The position numbers and the translations under genes were made by a program. The notes below the pieces were generated by a model. The model saw only the letters and a list, made by a program, of their open reading frames with translations. It was not told where the DNA came from and did not search any database. A stretch of 64,000 nt of DNA. It comes from Drosophila miranda (Eukaryota; Arthropoda; Insecta; Diptera; Drosophilidae). Of this stretch, positions 10,722 through 23,025 are shown in pieces (the stretch's first letter is position 1; each line of letters begins with the position of its first letter). Location of the stretch: the NCBI RefSeq assembly GCF_003369915.1, contig NC_046675.1:1612001-1676000 (forward strand). Reading direction: 5' to 3'.

Positions 10722-12336
10722 TTATTTAGAAATGGTTTGTTGTAGGGACTTCAATGCCTTCACATACTCCTCCAGGTCGCTGGGTAGCTGATGGAGCGAG
10801 CAGTTCTTAAGCTGGAAGCTGAATATTTCTGTAAAGCGCTGCACCAGCTGCGGAAAGGGATGTCATTCGTTGGTCTTTTGCACGGATAAAGATCAAGCTC
10901 ACCTTCTGAACTGTCGGTGCTATCTTATGGGTCACCATGCACTCTAGGAGCACAGCCACGAATTTGGTGTAAAACTCGGGCAAATGAACATGCAGAGCCT
11001 GAAGTGGAATGGGCAGAATGCAGACTAGATAGCAGCGCTGCATCTGGCCGAGTAGCTCTGCGCAAACCTCAGGGCCTTGCAGCAGTTTCTCCGACTCCAA
11101 GACGAGCATTTGCAGAATGCTCTTGGCCCAACGATAACTGGTGCTGGAGTTGATCGAGGAGCACACTTCCTGGCAGGCATCCAGCTGATCCGCTCGTGTG
11201 AGATCCGTGGCCAGAGCGGCTTCGATCTCGCCTCGATTGATGGTGAAGTAGTAGCCAAGTCGTGTTATAAACTGAAGCAGGCATATGGAGTTGTTGGCTC
11301 TTGATGACATTGTCAGATTTTGAAGGAGCCCGTCCAGCATATCATCGCATTGGTTCCACTGTGGGGGATAAACCACTCTGTAAATAATATTCAACTATTT
11401 TGTGAGGACAGCCCCCCACCGTAAAGGCATCCAGATCAATGAAGTGATCCAGACAGAGGTACAGACAATTCCATATGGCAGTCACAGCTTCAATCGAGTC
11501 CATGCTGAAGGCATCTCTAAGCGCATGATCATAGATCACGCTGTGGATATTCAATTCCTGAATGTCCTTAAGGGCCTGCAAGTTAAACAATTAACGATCT
11601 ATGGTTCTCAGAGAACAAGCATCATGCCTACGCCATGCTTCAGCATTATTGAAAAGATCTGCACACCGAGTTGCTTATAGACAAAGTCGTAGCACTCCCG
11701 CACATTGAGTCCGACCGACAGGCTGAAGGCTAGCATCTGGGTGGTCATTTTGTCGTCCTTCGTATAACGGAGCTGCAATGATGAGCCCAACATTTTGAAT
11801 AAATCAATCATGAGTACTTTTCTAACTACCACCTCTAGATATCTGGCAAAGCCATGCACGGCGCCAAGCTGTCGCTTCCAACAGTTCTTTTGCAGCTTTT
11901 TCTCGTAGTTTTTGAGTATGTGCGCGTCCATTGATTCCCCCCACGTATCGGAGAGTGTCCTTCCCAATTTATTGGCATTTCGCAGCAAGTTACCACTCCC
12001 ATCATTAAGTTGGTAAACGGTAGGAGCAGCTGTCAGCTCGCAAAGAAGCATCACAATTTGTACCCTCAGCTAAAGGGAAACAGACTGTAACTAATAGAAT
12101 AAACCGCGAGGAGATCCACCCACCTCTTCGTGTCCAGCATTATTGGTCTTCTGAAGGAATTCCTGCACCAGATCGTAGAATTTCGGCAATTCGTTAGCTA
12201 GCAAGACATGATAACTTTCAAATTGCGACGGAGCCAGCTGAACGTTGTCCAGATCTTCTTTCAGCTCCGGTAGCATGTAGAACTGCACGACATCACACAT
12301 GTGGGCCACCAAGGCCTCAGTTGTGTCACAAGTCAT
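10722..12336 (-). CDS. TTI2-like protein, intact copy in unit 1
   Basis: Exons 12124-12336, 11632-12069, 11420-11575, 10903-11358 and 10722-10847 (minus) give 462 residues. One donor, after DLDAFT, is the weak GTGGGG. The protein is alpha-helical and repeat-like. Stretches such as YTKDDKMTTQMLAFSLSVGL and AVTAIWNCLYLCLDHF resemble the HEAT-like fold of TELO2-interacting protein 2, which with TELO2 and TTI1 stabilises PIKK kinases. The TTI2 call rests on remembered pattern similarity (a DD...T..ILG..CL-type segment) and is tentative. It faces maelstrom across a 380-bp bidirectional promoter. Confidence 0.6.
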
Positions 12337-12716
12337 GGTAAAACCAAAAAAAATATACAAATGGTTTGTTTATATCCACAATTTCAGCCGGCAATAAACG
12401 ATAACAAATCAATTGCGTTCGTTGGTGCAACCCTATCCCAACATACATTTTTGTCGCAATGCGGTCACACTGTCCGATAAGCCAGATACCGATAATCTCC
12501 GTTTTTCACAGTGTCAGGTTCCCGGCTTTTTTAATTTCCAGAAATTTCGGACAAGCAACAAGCAAAAAGTTATTTTTCCATAGCTTGGAACCTATCTGTT
12601 GCAACCTACCTGCGCACCTATTCGGTTAACTGTTGATTGCTGTCATACTGGCTCCCGGCGTCCGATCTACCGTATTTTCCACGTCCTACAAGAGCGTTCT
12701 CTCTACTAACATTGAA
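12337..12716. promoter_or_regulatory. Bidirectional promoter between TTI2-like and maelstrom (unit 1)
   Basis: 380 bp separate the two start codons. It contains GCGGTCACACTG at 12461-12472, a strong match to core-promoter Motif 1, which is common in broadly expressed and germline fly genes, then GATACCGATAATC. The same block is repeated in every unit. Units 2, 3 and 6 lack about 83 bp just downstream (equivalent to about 12569-12651), shortening the maelstrom leader, while units 4 and 5 keep it. Confidence 0.6.
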
Positions 12717-14233
12717 ATGGCTCCAAAAAAGCGAAATGGGTTCATGACTTTCGTCAGAGAATGGCAGGCGAATAACCCAGTGGCTCATGGATTAAGCATT
12801 TCTGAGGCGGTGGCAAAGTGTGATCCTATATGGAAAAGCATGGGCGACCAGGAACGCGGTCCGTATAACTCGATGGCTAAGAATGCAAACGTTCTGGAGA
12901 GAGCAGCAAAGAAAGAGCATCTTAACTGTCTGGGCGGTTCCGTCGCAGAAATGGAAATTGAGAAAAACGAGGCCATAAGTGCTGAGCTTCAAATGAAGCG
13001 AAATATCGAACGCATTATTTTGACAGCAAAAAATTCTATGGGTAAGTTAGGTACTCTGTTCTGAACGAGAGCCAGTCGCCATTAACAAAACTTGTCGCTG
13101 ATTTTTGCTTGCAGAGTTGGAGAATGAGGAATTTGTGTTTGTTAGCTTCAATTATTTTACCAAGGCCTTGACTGGGGATATTTACGTGCCCGCTGAGTTT
13201 TCCGCCTGCCGCTACTCTCTGAAGGGAGGCATAAGCTCTAATTACAGTACCATGATTAATCCGGGTGAGTGTTGATGTAAGACTGATGCGTTGGACCTAG
13301 TCGTAACCACAATTTATTCTCAGGCCACATCATCTACGGACAAAGTAGAGATGCGCAGGATCACTCCAAGACTACCCACAAGTTGCCCTTGCCACCGGAG
13401 GCCTTTGGCGAGACCAACATGGGGAAACTATATATTGATATCTTCAATTGGTTATCCGTCCGCAATGAAGATGAAAAATTGGACCACGATCCGGTTATTG
13501 TCTACACGACCCCAGAGCTAATGCCGGTGGTAAAGTCTTGCTTCCGTTATCTGGCATCCGAGGCCGAAATCGACAAAGATGAGCGAAAGATTATGGTGTA
13601 TGATATCTACCATTTGTTCTACACCTTAAAGAAGAGTGTATTGGACGTGGCTGGGGTTACGAACGATCAGATCAATTTCCATGTGACAAACAACTTTTTT
13701 GTCAAAGACTTTTTTGAATTTACTGAAGGGATTGCGTGCGATGTAAGTTTAAAGTTTATGATAATTCTAGTTTTTATCAATTGCTAACCATCAAATTGTA
13801 TTTCTAGTACCATGAAAAAATCGATCGCTCAAAATATTGTACCAACAGTATGGTCAAGCGTTGGGGATTCACCTTTAGCGACTACATGTGTGCAGACCTG
13901 GCCATTCCACTCCAGCCTGGGAAGCACATTCCCCCTAAGGTCAAGCCAAACTACACTATTACTCCTGCGTCCTCTTCGACAAACTTTGATGAGATTTCGC
14001 TTGATTCCTATTATTCAGCGCCATCGCGAATCCAGAAGGAGATGGGATCGCGTGACTTATCACCGAGTAGCAGCCACCAGTCCGTATCAAGGTCCTACGT
14101 GCCCAGAGACCACAGTGTCTACAGAGGGGCCCTTGATAACGATGAGGAATTCCCTAGCCTAGGTGGCCGCCGCCGACAGCTCCCTGACAAAAGTCATTTC
14201 AATATGGGAGATGAAAAAAAAATTGCGCGCTAA
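12717..14233 (+). CDS. mael: maelstrom copy 1 (unit 1)
   Basis: Germline piRNA-pathway protein which in melanogaster acts in nuage and nucleus, downstream of Piwi in transposon silencing. Exons 12717-13041, 13115-13264, 13324-13742 and 13808-14233 give 439 residues. Residues about 1-70 are the HMG-like box ([16 protein letters not shown]...RGPYNSMAK). From about 110 to 330 runs the MAEL domain of RNase H-like fold, with the family's [19 protein letters not shown], and Cys297, His300, Cys309 and Cys326 cluster. The tail has [20 protein letters not shown] as in other Mael proteins. Introns and coding frame are clean. It is the copy with intact neighbours and is probably closest to the founding unit. 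Confidence 0.95.
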
Positions 14234-14432
14234 TTTGTATTATTACATTCTTGAACAGGATAGCAGGAAGCAATCAAAATTTCCTTCTGTGAAGGAATTA
14301 CCATTTAATTGTATTTCAACTTAACACATATACATATATGTATATCTAATAAAATATGTCATCTGAAGACACTAAGCTACAATAACGAAATAATGATTTG
14401 ATTATTTAATGTACTAATAATAGGTGCAGGGC

Positions 14433-14482
14433 TCAATCGTAGTCAAATCTTAAACCAGAACCACGTACATGCTGCTCGCTCC
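14433..14482 (-). pseudogene. Sulfotransferase 3' end fragments at unit junctions
   Basis: Fifty bases encoding the last 16 residues (ending RFDYD plus stop) of the sulfotransferase at 31647, cut off at the unit junction. Equivalent remnants occur at 17803-17849, 21170-21216, 24738-24784 and 28277-28326; the 17803, 21170 and 24738 copies lack three bases. They mark the right-hand breakpoint of the original duplication and have no independent function visible. Confidence 0.85.
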
Positions 14483-14595
14483 GAACAAGAGCGCTTCTTC
14501 GCCAATTGCGTTTCGAACACGTTATTCCTACGTTTGGGGAAGACATGTTAAAAATATTGCTTTACTGTGCCATGTTGTAGGCGTGACTATTCAAT

Positions 14596-14826
14596 ATGAC
14601 AAGCAATGACAGCGGTGGCACAACACTGATCAATGTAGCTGCCATTATGCTATCACATCCCATAGACATAATAAGAGTGAACATCCAGGCAAATGTGCTG
14701 CACTACATTTCGGTCCATCTGATGTTCAAGCAGAAGAGGATTTCGGGCTTCTACTACGCCATTCGTGGTGCACTGCTGCGGTGTACGGTTCAGACCGGGA
14801 CTACCTATGCATGGATGGTGAAGTAG
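14596..14826 (+). pseudogene. Truncated carrier fragment, unit 2
   Basis: Starts MTSNDSGGTTLINVAAI and keeps the first carrier signature HPIDIIRVNIQ. Relative to the intact gene it lacks 39 and 12 bases (both in frame). It then runs through the large deletion into TTI2 sequence read backwards, ending WMVK after 76 codons. Two-thirds of the carrier is gone, so transport activity is not expected. The frame is nevertheless open from the original start. Confidence 0.8.
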
Positions 14827-15792
14827 TAGCCAAGTCGTATTATAAACTGAAGCAGGCAAATGGAGTTGTTGGCTTTGGATGACATTGTCACATTTCAAAC
14901 GAGCCCGTCCAGCATATCATCGCATTGGTTCCACTGTGGGGGATAAACCACTCTGTAAATAATATTCAACTATTTTGTGAGGACAGCCCCCCACCGTAAA
15001 GGCATCCAGATCAATGAAGTGATCCAGACAGAGGTACAGACAATTCCATATGGCAGTCACAGCTTCAATCGAGTCCATGCTGAAGGCATCTCTAAGCGCA
15101 TGATCATAGATCACGCTGTGGATATTCAATTCCTGATCTTATTGAAAAGATCTGCACACCGAGTTGCTTATAGACAGGCTGAAGGCTAGCATCTGGGTGG
15201 TCATTTTGTCGTCCTTCGTATAACGGAGCTGCAATGATGAGCCCAACATTTTGAATAAATCAATCATGAGTACTTTTCTAACTACCACCTCTAGATATCT
15301 GGCAAAGCCATGCACGGCGCCAAGCTGTCGCTTCCAACAGTTCTTTTGCAGCTTTTTCTCGTAGTTTTTGAGTATGTGCGCGTCCATTGATTCCCCCCAC
15401 GTATCGAAGAGTGTCCTTCCCAATTTATTGGCATTTCGCAGCAAGTTACCACTCCCATCATTAAGTTGGTAAACGGTAGGAGCAGCTGTCAGCTCGCAAA
15501 GAAGCATCACAATTTGTACCCTCAGCTAAAGGGAAACAGACTGTAACTAATAGAATAAACCGCGAGGAGATCCACCCACCTCTTCGTGTCCAGCATTATT
15601 GGTCTTCTGAAGGAATTCCTGCACCAGATCGTAGAATTTCGGCAATTCGTTAGCTAGCAAGACATGATAACTTTCAAATTGCGACGGAGCCAGCTGAACG
15701 TTGTCCAGATCTTCTTTCAGCTCCGGTAGCATGTAGAACTGCACGACATCACACATGTGGGCCACCAAGGCCTCAGTTGTGTCACAAGTCAT
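14814..15792 (-). pseudogene. Truncated TTI2-like fragment, unit 2
   Basis: Keeps the start codon (15792) and first exon unchanged. A 37-bp deletion in exon 2 shifts the frame (ending SISNSVCRSFQ). A second deletion removes the exon 2/3 border. The 3' 40 percent of the gene is missing beyond the fusion with the carrier. A protein of about 190 residues at most could be made. Confidence 0.85.
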
Positions 15793-16090
15793 GGTAAAAC
15801 CAAAAAAAATATACAAATGGTTTGTTTATATCCACAATTTCAGCCGGCAATAAACGATAACAAATCAATTGCGTTCGTTGGTGCAACCCTATCCCAACAT
15901 ACATTTTTGTCGCAATGCGGTCACACTGTCCGATAAGCCAGATACCGATAATCTCCGTTTTTCACAGTGTCAGGTTCCCGGCTTTTTTAATTTCCAGAAA
16001 TTTCGGACAAGCAACAAGCAAAAAGCTCCCGGCGTCCGATCTACCGTATTTTCCACGTCCTACACGAGCGTTCTCTCTACTAACATTGAA

Positions 16091-17607
16091 ATGGCTCCAA
16101 AAAAGCGAAATGGGTTCATGACTTTCGTCAGAGAATGGCAGGCGAATAACCCAGTGGCTCATGGATTAAGCATTTCTGAGGCGGTGGCAAAGTGTGATCC
16201 TATATGGAAAAGCATGGGCGACCAGGAACGCGGTCCGTATAACTCGATGGCTAAGAATGCAAACGTTCTGGAGAGAGCAGCAAAGAAAGAGCATCTTAAC
16301 TGTCTGGGCGGTTCCGTCGCAGAAATGGAAATTGAGAAAAACGAGGCCATAAGTGCTGAGCTTCAAATGAAGCGAAATATCGAACGCATTATTTTGACAG
16401 CAAAAAATTCTATGGGTAAGTTAGGTACTCTGTTCTGAACGAGAGCCAGTCGCCATTAACAAAACTTGTCGCTGATTTTTGCTTGCAGAGTTGGAGAATG
16501 AGGAATTTGTGTTTGTTAGCTTCAATTATTTTACCAAGGCCTTGACTGGGGATATTTACGTGCCCGCTGAGTTTTCCGCCTGCCGCTACTCTCTGAAGGG
16601 AGGCATAAGCTCTAATTACAGTACCATGATTAATCCGGGTGAGTGTTGATGTAAGACTGATGCGTTGGACCTAGTCGTAACCACAATTTATTCTCAGGCC
16701 ACATCATCTACGGACAAAGTAGAGATGCGCAGGATCACTCCAAGACTACCCACAAGTTGCCCTTGCCACCGGAGGCCTTTGGCGAGACCAACATGGGGAA
16801 ACTATATATTGATATCTTCAATTGGTTATCCGTCCGCAATGAAGATGAAAAATTGGACCACGATCCGGTTATTGTCTACACGACCCCAGAGCTAATGCCG
16901 GTGGTAAAGTCTTGCTTCCGTTATCTGGCATCCGAGGCCGAAATCGACAAAGATGAGCGAAAGATTATGGTGTATGATATCTACCATTTGTTCTACACCT
17001 TAAAGAAGAGTGTATTGGACGTGGCTGGGGTTACGAACGATCAGATCAATTTCCATGTGACAAACAACTTTTTTGTCAAAGACTTTTTTGAATTTACTGA
17101 AGGGATTGCGTGCGATGTAAGTTTAAAGTTTAAGATAATTCTAGTTTTTATCAATTGCTAACCATCAAATTGTATTTCTAGTACCATGAAAAAATCGATC
17201 GCTCAAAATATTGTACCAACAGTATGGTCAAGCGTTGGGGATTCACCTTTAGCGACTACATGTGTGCAGACCTGGCCATTCCACTCCAGCCTGGGAAGCA
17301 CATTCCCCCTAAGGTCAAGCCAAACTACACTATTACTCCTGCGTCCTCTTCGACAAACTTTGATGAGATTTCGCTTGATTCCTATTATTCAGCGCCATCG
17401 CGAATCCAGAAGGAGATGGGATCGCGTGACTTATCACCGAGTAGCAGCCACCAGTCCGTATCAAGGGCCTACGTGCCCAGAGACCACAGTGTCTACAGAG
17501 GGGCCCTTGATAACGATGAGGAATTCCCTAGCCTAGGTGGCCGCCGCCGACAGCTCCCTGACAAAAGTCATTTCAATATGGGAGATGAAAAAAAAATTGC
17601 GCGCTAA
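16091..17607 (+). CDS. mael: maelstrom copy 2 (unit 2)
   Basis: Exons 16091-16415, 16489-16638, 16698-17116 and 17182-17607: 439 residues, all splice sites identical to copy 1. The only coding change I see against copy 1 is Ser to Ala in SRAYVPRDH. The shortened 5' leader leaves the frame open upstream for 74 codons, but without an ATG, so MAPKK remains the start. Apparently functional. Confidence 0.93.
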
Positions 17608-17962
17608 TTTGTATTATTACATTCTTGAACAGGATAGCAGGAAGCAATCAAAATTTCCTTCTGTGAAGGAATTACCATTTAATCGTATTTCAACTTAACA
17701 CATATACATATATATCTAATAAAATATGTCATCTGAAGACACTAAGCTACAATAACGAAATAATGATTTGATTATTTAATGTACTAATAATAGGTGCAGG
17801 GCTCAATCGTAGTCAAATCTTAAACCAGAACGTACATGCTGCTCGCTCCGAACAAGAGCGCTTCTTCGCCAATTGCGTTTCGAACACGTTATTCCTACGT
17901 TTGGGGAAGACATGTTAAAAATATTGCTTTACTGTGCCATGTTGTAGGCGTGACTATTCAAT

Positions 17963-18193
17963 ATGACAAGCAATGACAGCGGTGGCACAACACTGATCAA
18001 TGTAGCTGCCATTATGCTATCACATCCCATAGACATAATAAGAGTGAACATCCAGGCAAATGTGCTGCACTACATTTCGGTCCATCTGATGTTCAAGCTG
18101 AAGAGGATTTCGGGCTTCTACTACGCCATTCGTGGTGCACTGCTGCGGTGTACGGTTCAGACCGGGACTACCTATGCATGGATGGTGAAGTAG
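17963..18193 (+). pseudogene. Truncated carrier fragment, unit 3
   Basis: Same 76-codon fused frame as in unit 2, with one change (MFKLKRIS instead of MFKQKRIS). It lacks carrier repeats 2 and 3. Confidence 0.8.
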
Positions 18194-19158
18194 TAGCCAA
18201 GTCGTATTATAAACTGAAGCAGGCAAATGGAGTTGTTGGCTTTGGATGACATTGTCACATTTCAAACGAGCCCGTCCAGCATATCATCGCATTGGTTCCA
18301 CTGTGGGGGATAAACCACTCTGTAAATAATATTCAACTATTTTGTGAGGACAGCCCCCACCGTAAAGGCATCCAGATCAATGAAGTGATCCAGACAGAGG
18401 TACAGACAATTCCATATGGCAGTCACAGCTTCAATCGAGTCCATGCTGAAGGCATCTCTAAGCGCATGATCATAGATCACGCTGTGGATATTCAATTCCT
18501 GATCTTATTGAAAAGATCTGCACACCGAGTTGCTTATAGACAGGCTGAAGGCTAGCATCTGGGTGGTCATTTTGTCGTCCTTCGTATAACGGAGCTGCAA
18601 TGATGAGCCCAACATTTTGAATAAATCAATCATGAGTACTTTTCTAACTACCACCTCTAGATATCTGGCAAAGCCATGCACGGCGCCAAGCTGTCGCTTC
18701 CAACAGTTCTTTTGCAGCTTTTTCTCGTAGTTTTTGAGTATGTGCGCGTCCATTGATTCCCCCCACGTATCGAAGAGTGTCCTTCCCAATTTATTGGCAT
18801 TTCGCAGCAAGTTACCACTCCCATCATTAAGTTGGTAAACGGTAGGAGCAGCTGTCAGCTCGCAAAGAAGCATCACAATTTGTACCCTCAGCTAAAGGGA
18901 AACAGACTGTAACTAATAGAATAAACCGCGAGGAGATCCACCCACCTCTTCGTGTCCAGCATTATTGGTCTTCTGAAGGAATTCCTGCACCAGATCGTAG
19001 AATTTCGGCAATTCGTTAGCTAGCAAGACATGATAACTTTCAAATTGCGACGGAGCCAGCTGAACGTTGTCCAGATCTTCTTTCAGCTCCGGTAGCATGT
19101 AGAACTGCACGACATCACACATGTGGGCCACCAAGGCCTCAGTTGTGTCACAGGTCAT
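18181..19158 (-). pseudogene. Truncated TTI2-like fragment, unit 3
   Basis: Same set of deletions as the unit 2 fragment (37-bp exon 2 deletion, lost exon 2/3 border, missing 3' part), plus one fewer C in the intron C-run near 18350. Start codon and first exon intact. Confidence 0.85.
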
Positions 19159-19457
19159 GGTAAAACCAAAAAAAAATATACAAATGGTTTGTTTATATCC
19201 ACAATTTCAGCCGGCAATAAACGATAACAAATCAATTGCGTTCGTTGGTGCAACCCTATCCCAACATACATTTTTGTCGCAATGCGGTCACACTGTCCGA
19301 TAAGCCAGATACCGATAATCTCCGTTTTTCACAGTGTCAGGTTCCCGGCTTTTTTAATTTCCAGAAATTTCGGACAAGCAACAAGCAAAAAGCTCCCGGC
19401 GTCCGATCTACCGTATTTTCCACGTCCTACACGAGCGTTCTCTCTACTAACATTGAA

Positions 19458-20974
19458 ATGGCTCCAAAAAAGCGAAATGGGTTCATGACTTTCGTCAGAG
19501 AATGGCAGGCGAATAACCCAGTGGCTCATGGATTAAGCATTTCTGAGGCGGTGGCAAAGTGTGATCCTATATGGAAAAGCATGGGCGACCAGGAACGCGG
19601 TCCGTATAACTCGATGGCTAAGAATGCAAACGTTCTGGAGAGAGCAGCAAAGAAAGAGCATCTTAACTGTCTGGGCGGTTCCGTCGCAGAAATGGAAATT
19701 GAGAAAAACGAGGCCATAAGTGCTGAGCTTCAAATGAAGCGAAATATCGAACGCATTATTTTGACAGCAAAAAATTCTATGGGTAAGTTAGGTACTCTGT
19801 TCTGAACGAGAGCCAGTCGCCATTAACAAAACTTGTCGCTGATTTTTGCTTGCAGAGTTGGAGAATGAGGAATTTGTGTTTGTTAGCTTCAATTATTTTA
19901 CCAAGGCCTTGACTGGGGATATTTACGTGCCCGCTGAGTTTTCCGCCTGCCGCTACTCTCTGAAGGGAGGCATAAGCTCTAATTACAGTACCATGATTAA
20001 TCCGGGTGAGTGTTGATGTAAGACTGATGCGTTGGACCTAGTCGTAACCACAATTTATTCTCAGGCCACATCATCTACGGACAAAGTAGAGATGCGCAGG
20101 ATCACTCCAAGACTACCCACAAGTTGCCCTTGCCACCGGAGGCCTTTGGCGAGACCAACATGGGGAAACTATATATTGATATCTTCAATTGGTTATCCGT
20201 CCGCAATGAAGATGAAAAATTGGACCACGATCCGGTTATTGTCTACACGACCCCAGAGCTAATGCCGGTGGTAAAGTCTTGCTTCCGTTATCTGGCATCC
20301 GAGGCCGAAATCGACAAAGATGAGCGAAAGATTATGGTGTATGATATCTACCATTTGTTCTACACCTTAAAGAAGAGTGTATTGGACGTGGCTGGGGTTA
20401 CGAACGATCAGATCAATTTCCATGTGACAAACAACTTTTTTGTCAAAGACTTTTTTGAATTTACTGAAGGGATTGCGTGCGATGTAAGTTTAAAGTTTAA
20501 GATAATTCTAGTTTTTATCAATTGCTAACCATCAAATTGTATTTCTAGTACCATGAAAAAATCGATCGCTCAAAATATTGTACCAACAGTATGGTCAAGC
20601 GTTGGGGATTCACCTTTAGCGACTACATGTGTGCAGACCTGGCCATTCCACTCCAGCCTGGGAAGCACATTCCCCCTAAGGTCAAGCCAAACTACACTAT
20701 TACTCCTGCGTCCTCTTCGACAAACTTTGATGAGATTTCGCTTGATTCCTATTATTCAGCGCCATCGCGAATCCAGAAGGAGATGGGATCGCGTGACTTA
20801 TCACCGAGTAGCAGCCACCAGTCCGTATCAAGGTCCTACGTGCCCAGAGACCACAGTGTCTACAGAGGGGCCCTTGATAACGATGAGGAATTCCCTAGCC
20901 TAGGTGGCCGCCGCCGACAGCTCCCTGACAAAAGTCATTTCAATATGGGAGATGAAAAAAAAATTGCGCGCTAA
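19458..20974 (+). CDS. mael: maelstrom copy 3 (unit 3)
   Basis: Exons 19458-19782, 19856-20005, 20065-20483 and 20549-20974: 439 residues, with the protein apparently identical to copy 1 (SRSYVPRDH form). Short-leader class. Splice sites and stop intact. Confidence 0.93.
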
Positions 20975-21329
20975 TTTGTATTATTACATTCTTGAACAGG
21001 ATAGCAGGAAGCAATCAAAATTTCCTTCTGTGAAGGAATTACCATTTAATCGTATTTCAACTTAACACATATACATATATATCTAATAAAATATGTCATC
21101 TGAAGACACTAAGCTACAATAACGAAATAATGATTTGATTATTTAATGTACTAATAATAGGTGCAGGGCTCAATCGTAGTCAAATCTTAAACCAGAACGT
21201 ACATGCTGCTCGCTCCGAACAAGAGCGCTTCTTCGCCAATTGCGTTTCGAACACGTTATTCCTACGTTTGGGGAAGACATGTTAAAAATATTGCTTTACT
21301 GTGCCATGTTGTAGGCGTGACTATTCAAT

Positions 21330-21560
21330 ATGACAAGCAATGACAGCGGTGGCACAACACTGATCAATGTAGCTGCCATTATGCTATCACATCCCATAGA
21401 CATAATAAGAGTGAACATCCAGGCAAATGTGCTGCACTACATTTCGGTCCATCTGATGTTCAAGCAGAAGAGGATTTCGGGCTTCTACTACGCCATTCGT
21501 GGTGCACTGCTGCGGTGTACGGTTCAGACCGGGACTACCTATGCATGGATGGTGAAGTAG
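21330..21560 (+). pseudogene. Truncated carrier fragment, unit 4
   Basis: Identical in protein to the unit 2 fragment: 76 codons, two in-frame internal deletions, fused end WMVK. Confidence 0.8.
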
Positions 21561-22645
21561 TAGCCAAGTCGTATTATAAACTGAAGCAGGCAAATGGAGT
21601 TGTTGGCTTTGGATGACATTGTCACATTTCAAACGAGCCCGTCCAGCATATCATCGCATTGGTTCCACTGTGGGGGATAAACCACTCTGTAAATAATATT
21701 CAACTATTTTGTGAGGACAGCCCCCCACCGTAAAGGCATCCAGATCAATGAAGTGATCCAGACAGAGGTACAGACAATTCCATATGGCAGTCACAGCTTC
21801 AATCGAGTCCATGCTGAAGGCATCTCTAAGCGCATGATCATAGATCACGCTGTGGATATTCAATTCCTGAATGTCCTTAAGGGCCTGCAAGTTAAACAAT
21901 TAACGATCTATGGTTCTCAGAGAACAAGCATCATGCCTACGCCATGCTTCAGCATTATTGAAAAGATCTGCACACCGAGTTGCTTATAGACAAAGTCGTA
22001 GCACTCCCGCACATTGAGTCCGACCGACAGGCTGAAGGCTAGCATCTGGGTGGTCATTTTGTCGTCCTTCGTATAACGGAGCTGCAATGATGAGCCCAAT
22101 ATTTTGAATAAATCAATCATGAGTACTTTTCTAACTACCACCTCTAGATATCTGGCAAAGCCATGCACGGCGCCAAGCTGTCGCTTCCAACAGTTCTTTT
22201 GCAGCTTTTTCTCGTAGTTTTTGAGTATGTGCGCGTCCATTGATTCCCCCCACGTATCGGAGAGTTTCCTTCCCAATTTATTGGCATTTCGCAGCAAGTT
22301 ACCACTCCCATCATTAAGTTGGTAAACGGTAGGAGCAGCTGCCAGCTCGCAAAGAAGCATCACAATTTGTACCCTCAGCTAAAGGGAAACAGACTGTAAC
22401 TAATAGAATAAACCGCGAGGAGATCCACCCACCTCTTCGTGTCCAGCATTATTGGTCTTCTGAAGGAATTCCTGCACCAGATCGTAGAATTTCGGCAATT
22501 CGTTAGCTAGCAAGACATGATAACTTTCAAATTGCGACGGAGCCAGCTGAACGTTGTCCAGATCTTCTTTCAGCTCCGGTAGCATGTAGAACTGCACGAC
22601 ATCACACATGTGGGCCACCAAGGCCTCAGTTGTGTCACAAGTCAT
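21548..22645 (-). pseudogene. Truncated TTI2-like fragment, unit 4
   Basis: Less damaged than in units 2, 3 and 6: exons 1-3 and the start of exon 4 are preserved with normal splice sites. The frame ends shortly after the fusion with carrier sequence (...GYYFTIHA). About 290 residues of the 462 could be made. Contains Ala-Ala in CELAAAPT and Ile for Met in DLFKILG. Confidence 0.85.
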
Positions 22646-23025
22646 GGTAAAACCAAAAAAAATATACAAATGGTTTGTTTATATCCACAATTTCAGCCGG
22701 CAATAAACGATAACAAATCAATTGCGTTCGTTGGTGCAACCCTATCCCAACATACATTTTTGTCGCAATGCGGTCACACTGTCCGATAAGCCAGATACCG
22801 ATAATCTCCGTTTTTCACAGTGTCAGGTTCCCGGCTTTTTTAATTTCCAGAAATTTCGGACAAGCAACAAGCAAAAAGCTATTTTTCCATAGCTTGGAAC
22901 CTATCTGTTGCAACCTACCTGCGCACCTATTCGGTTAACTGTTGATTGCTGTCATACTGGCTCCCGGCGTCCGATCTACCGTATTTTCCACGTCCTACAC
23001 GAGCGTTCTCTCTACTAACATTGAA

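Noticed and set aside
15869-16090. Apparent N-terminal extension of maelstrom in units 2, 3 and 6
   Set aside because: The frame is open only because of the leader deletion and contains no ATG before MAPKK.
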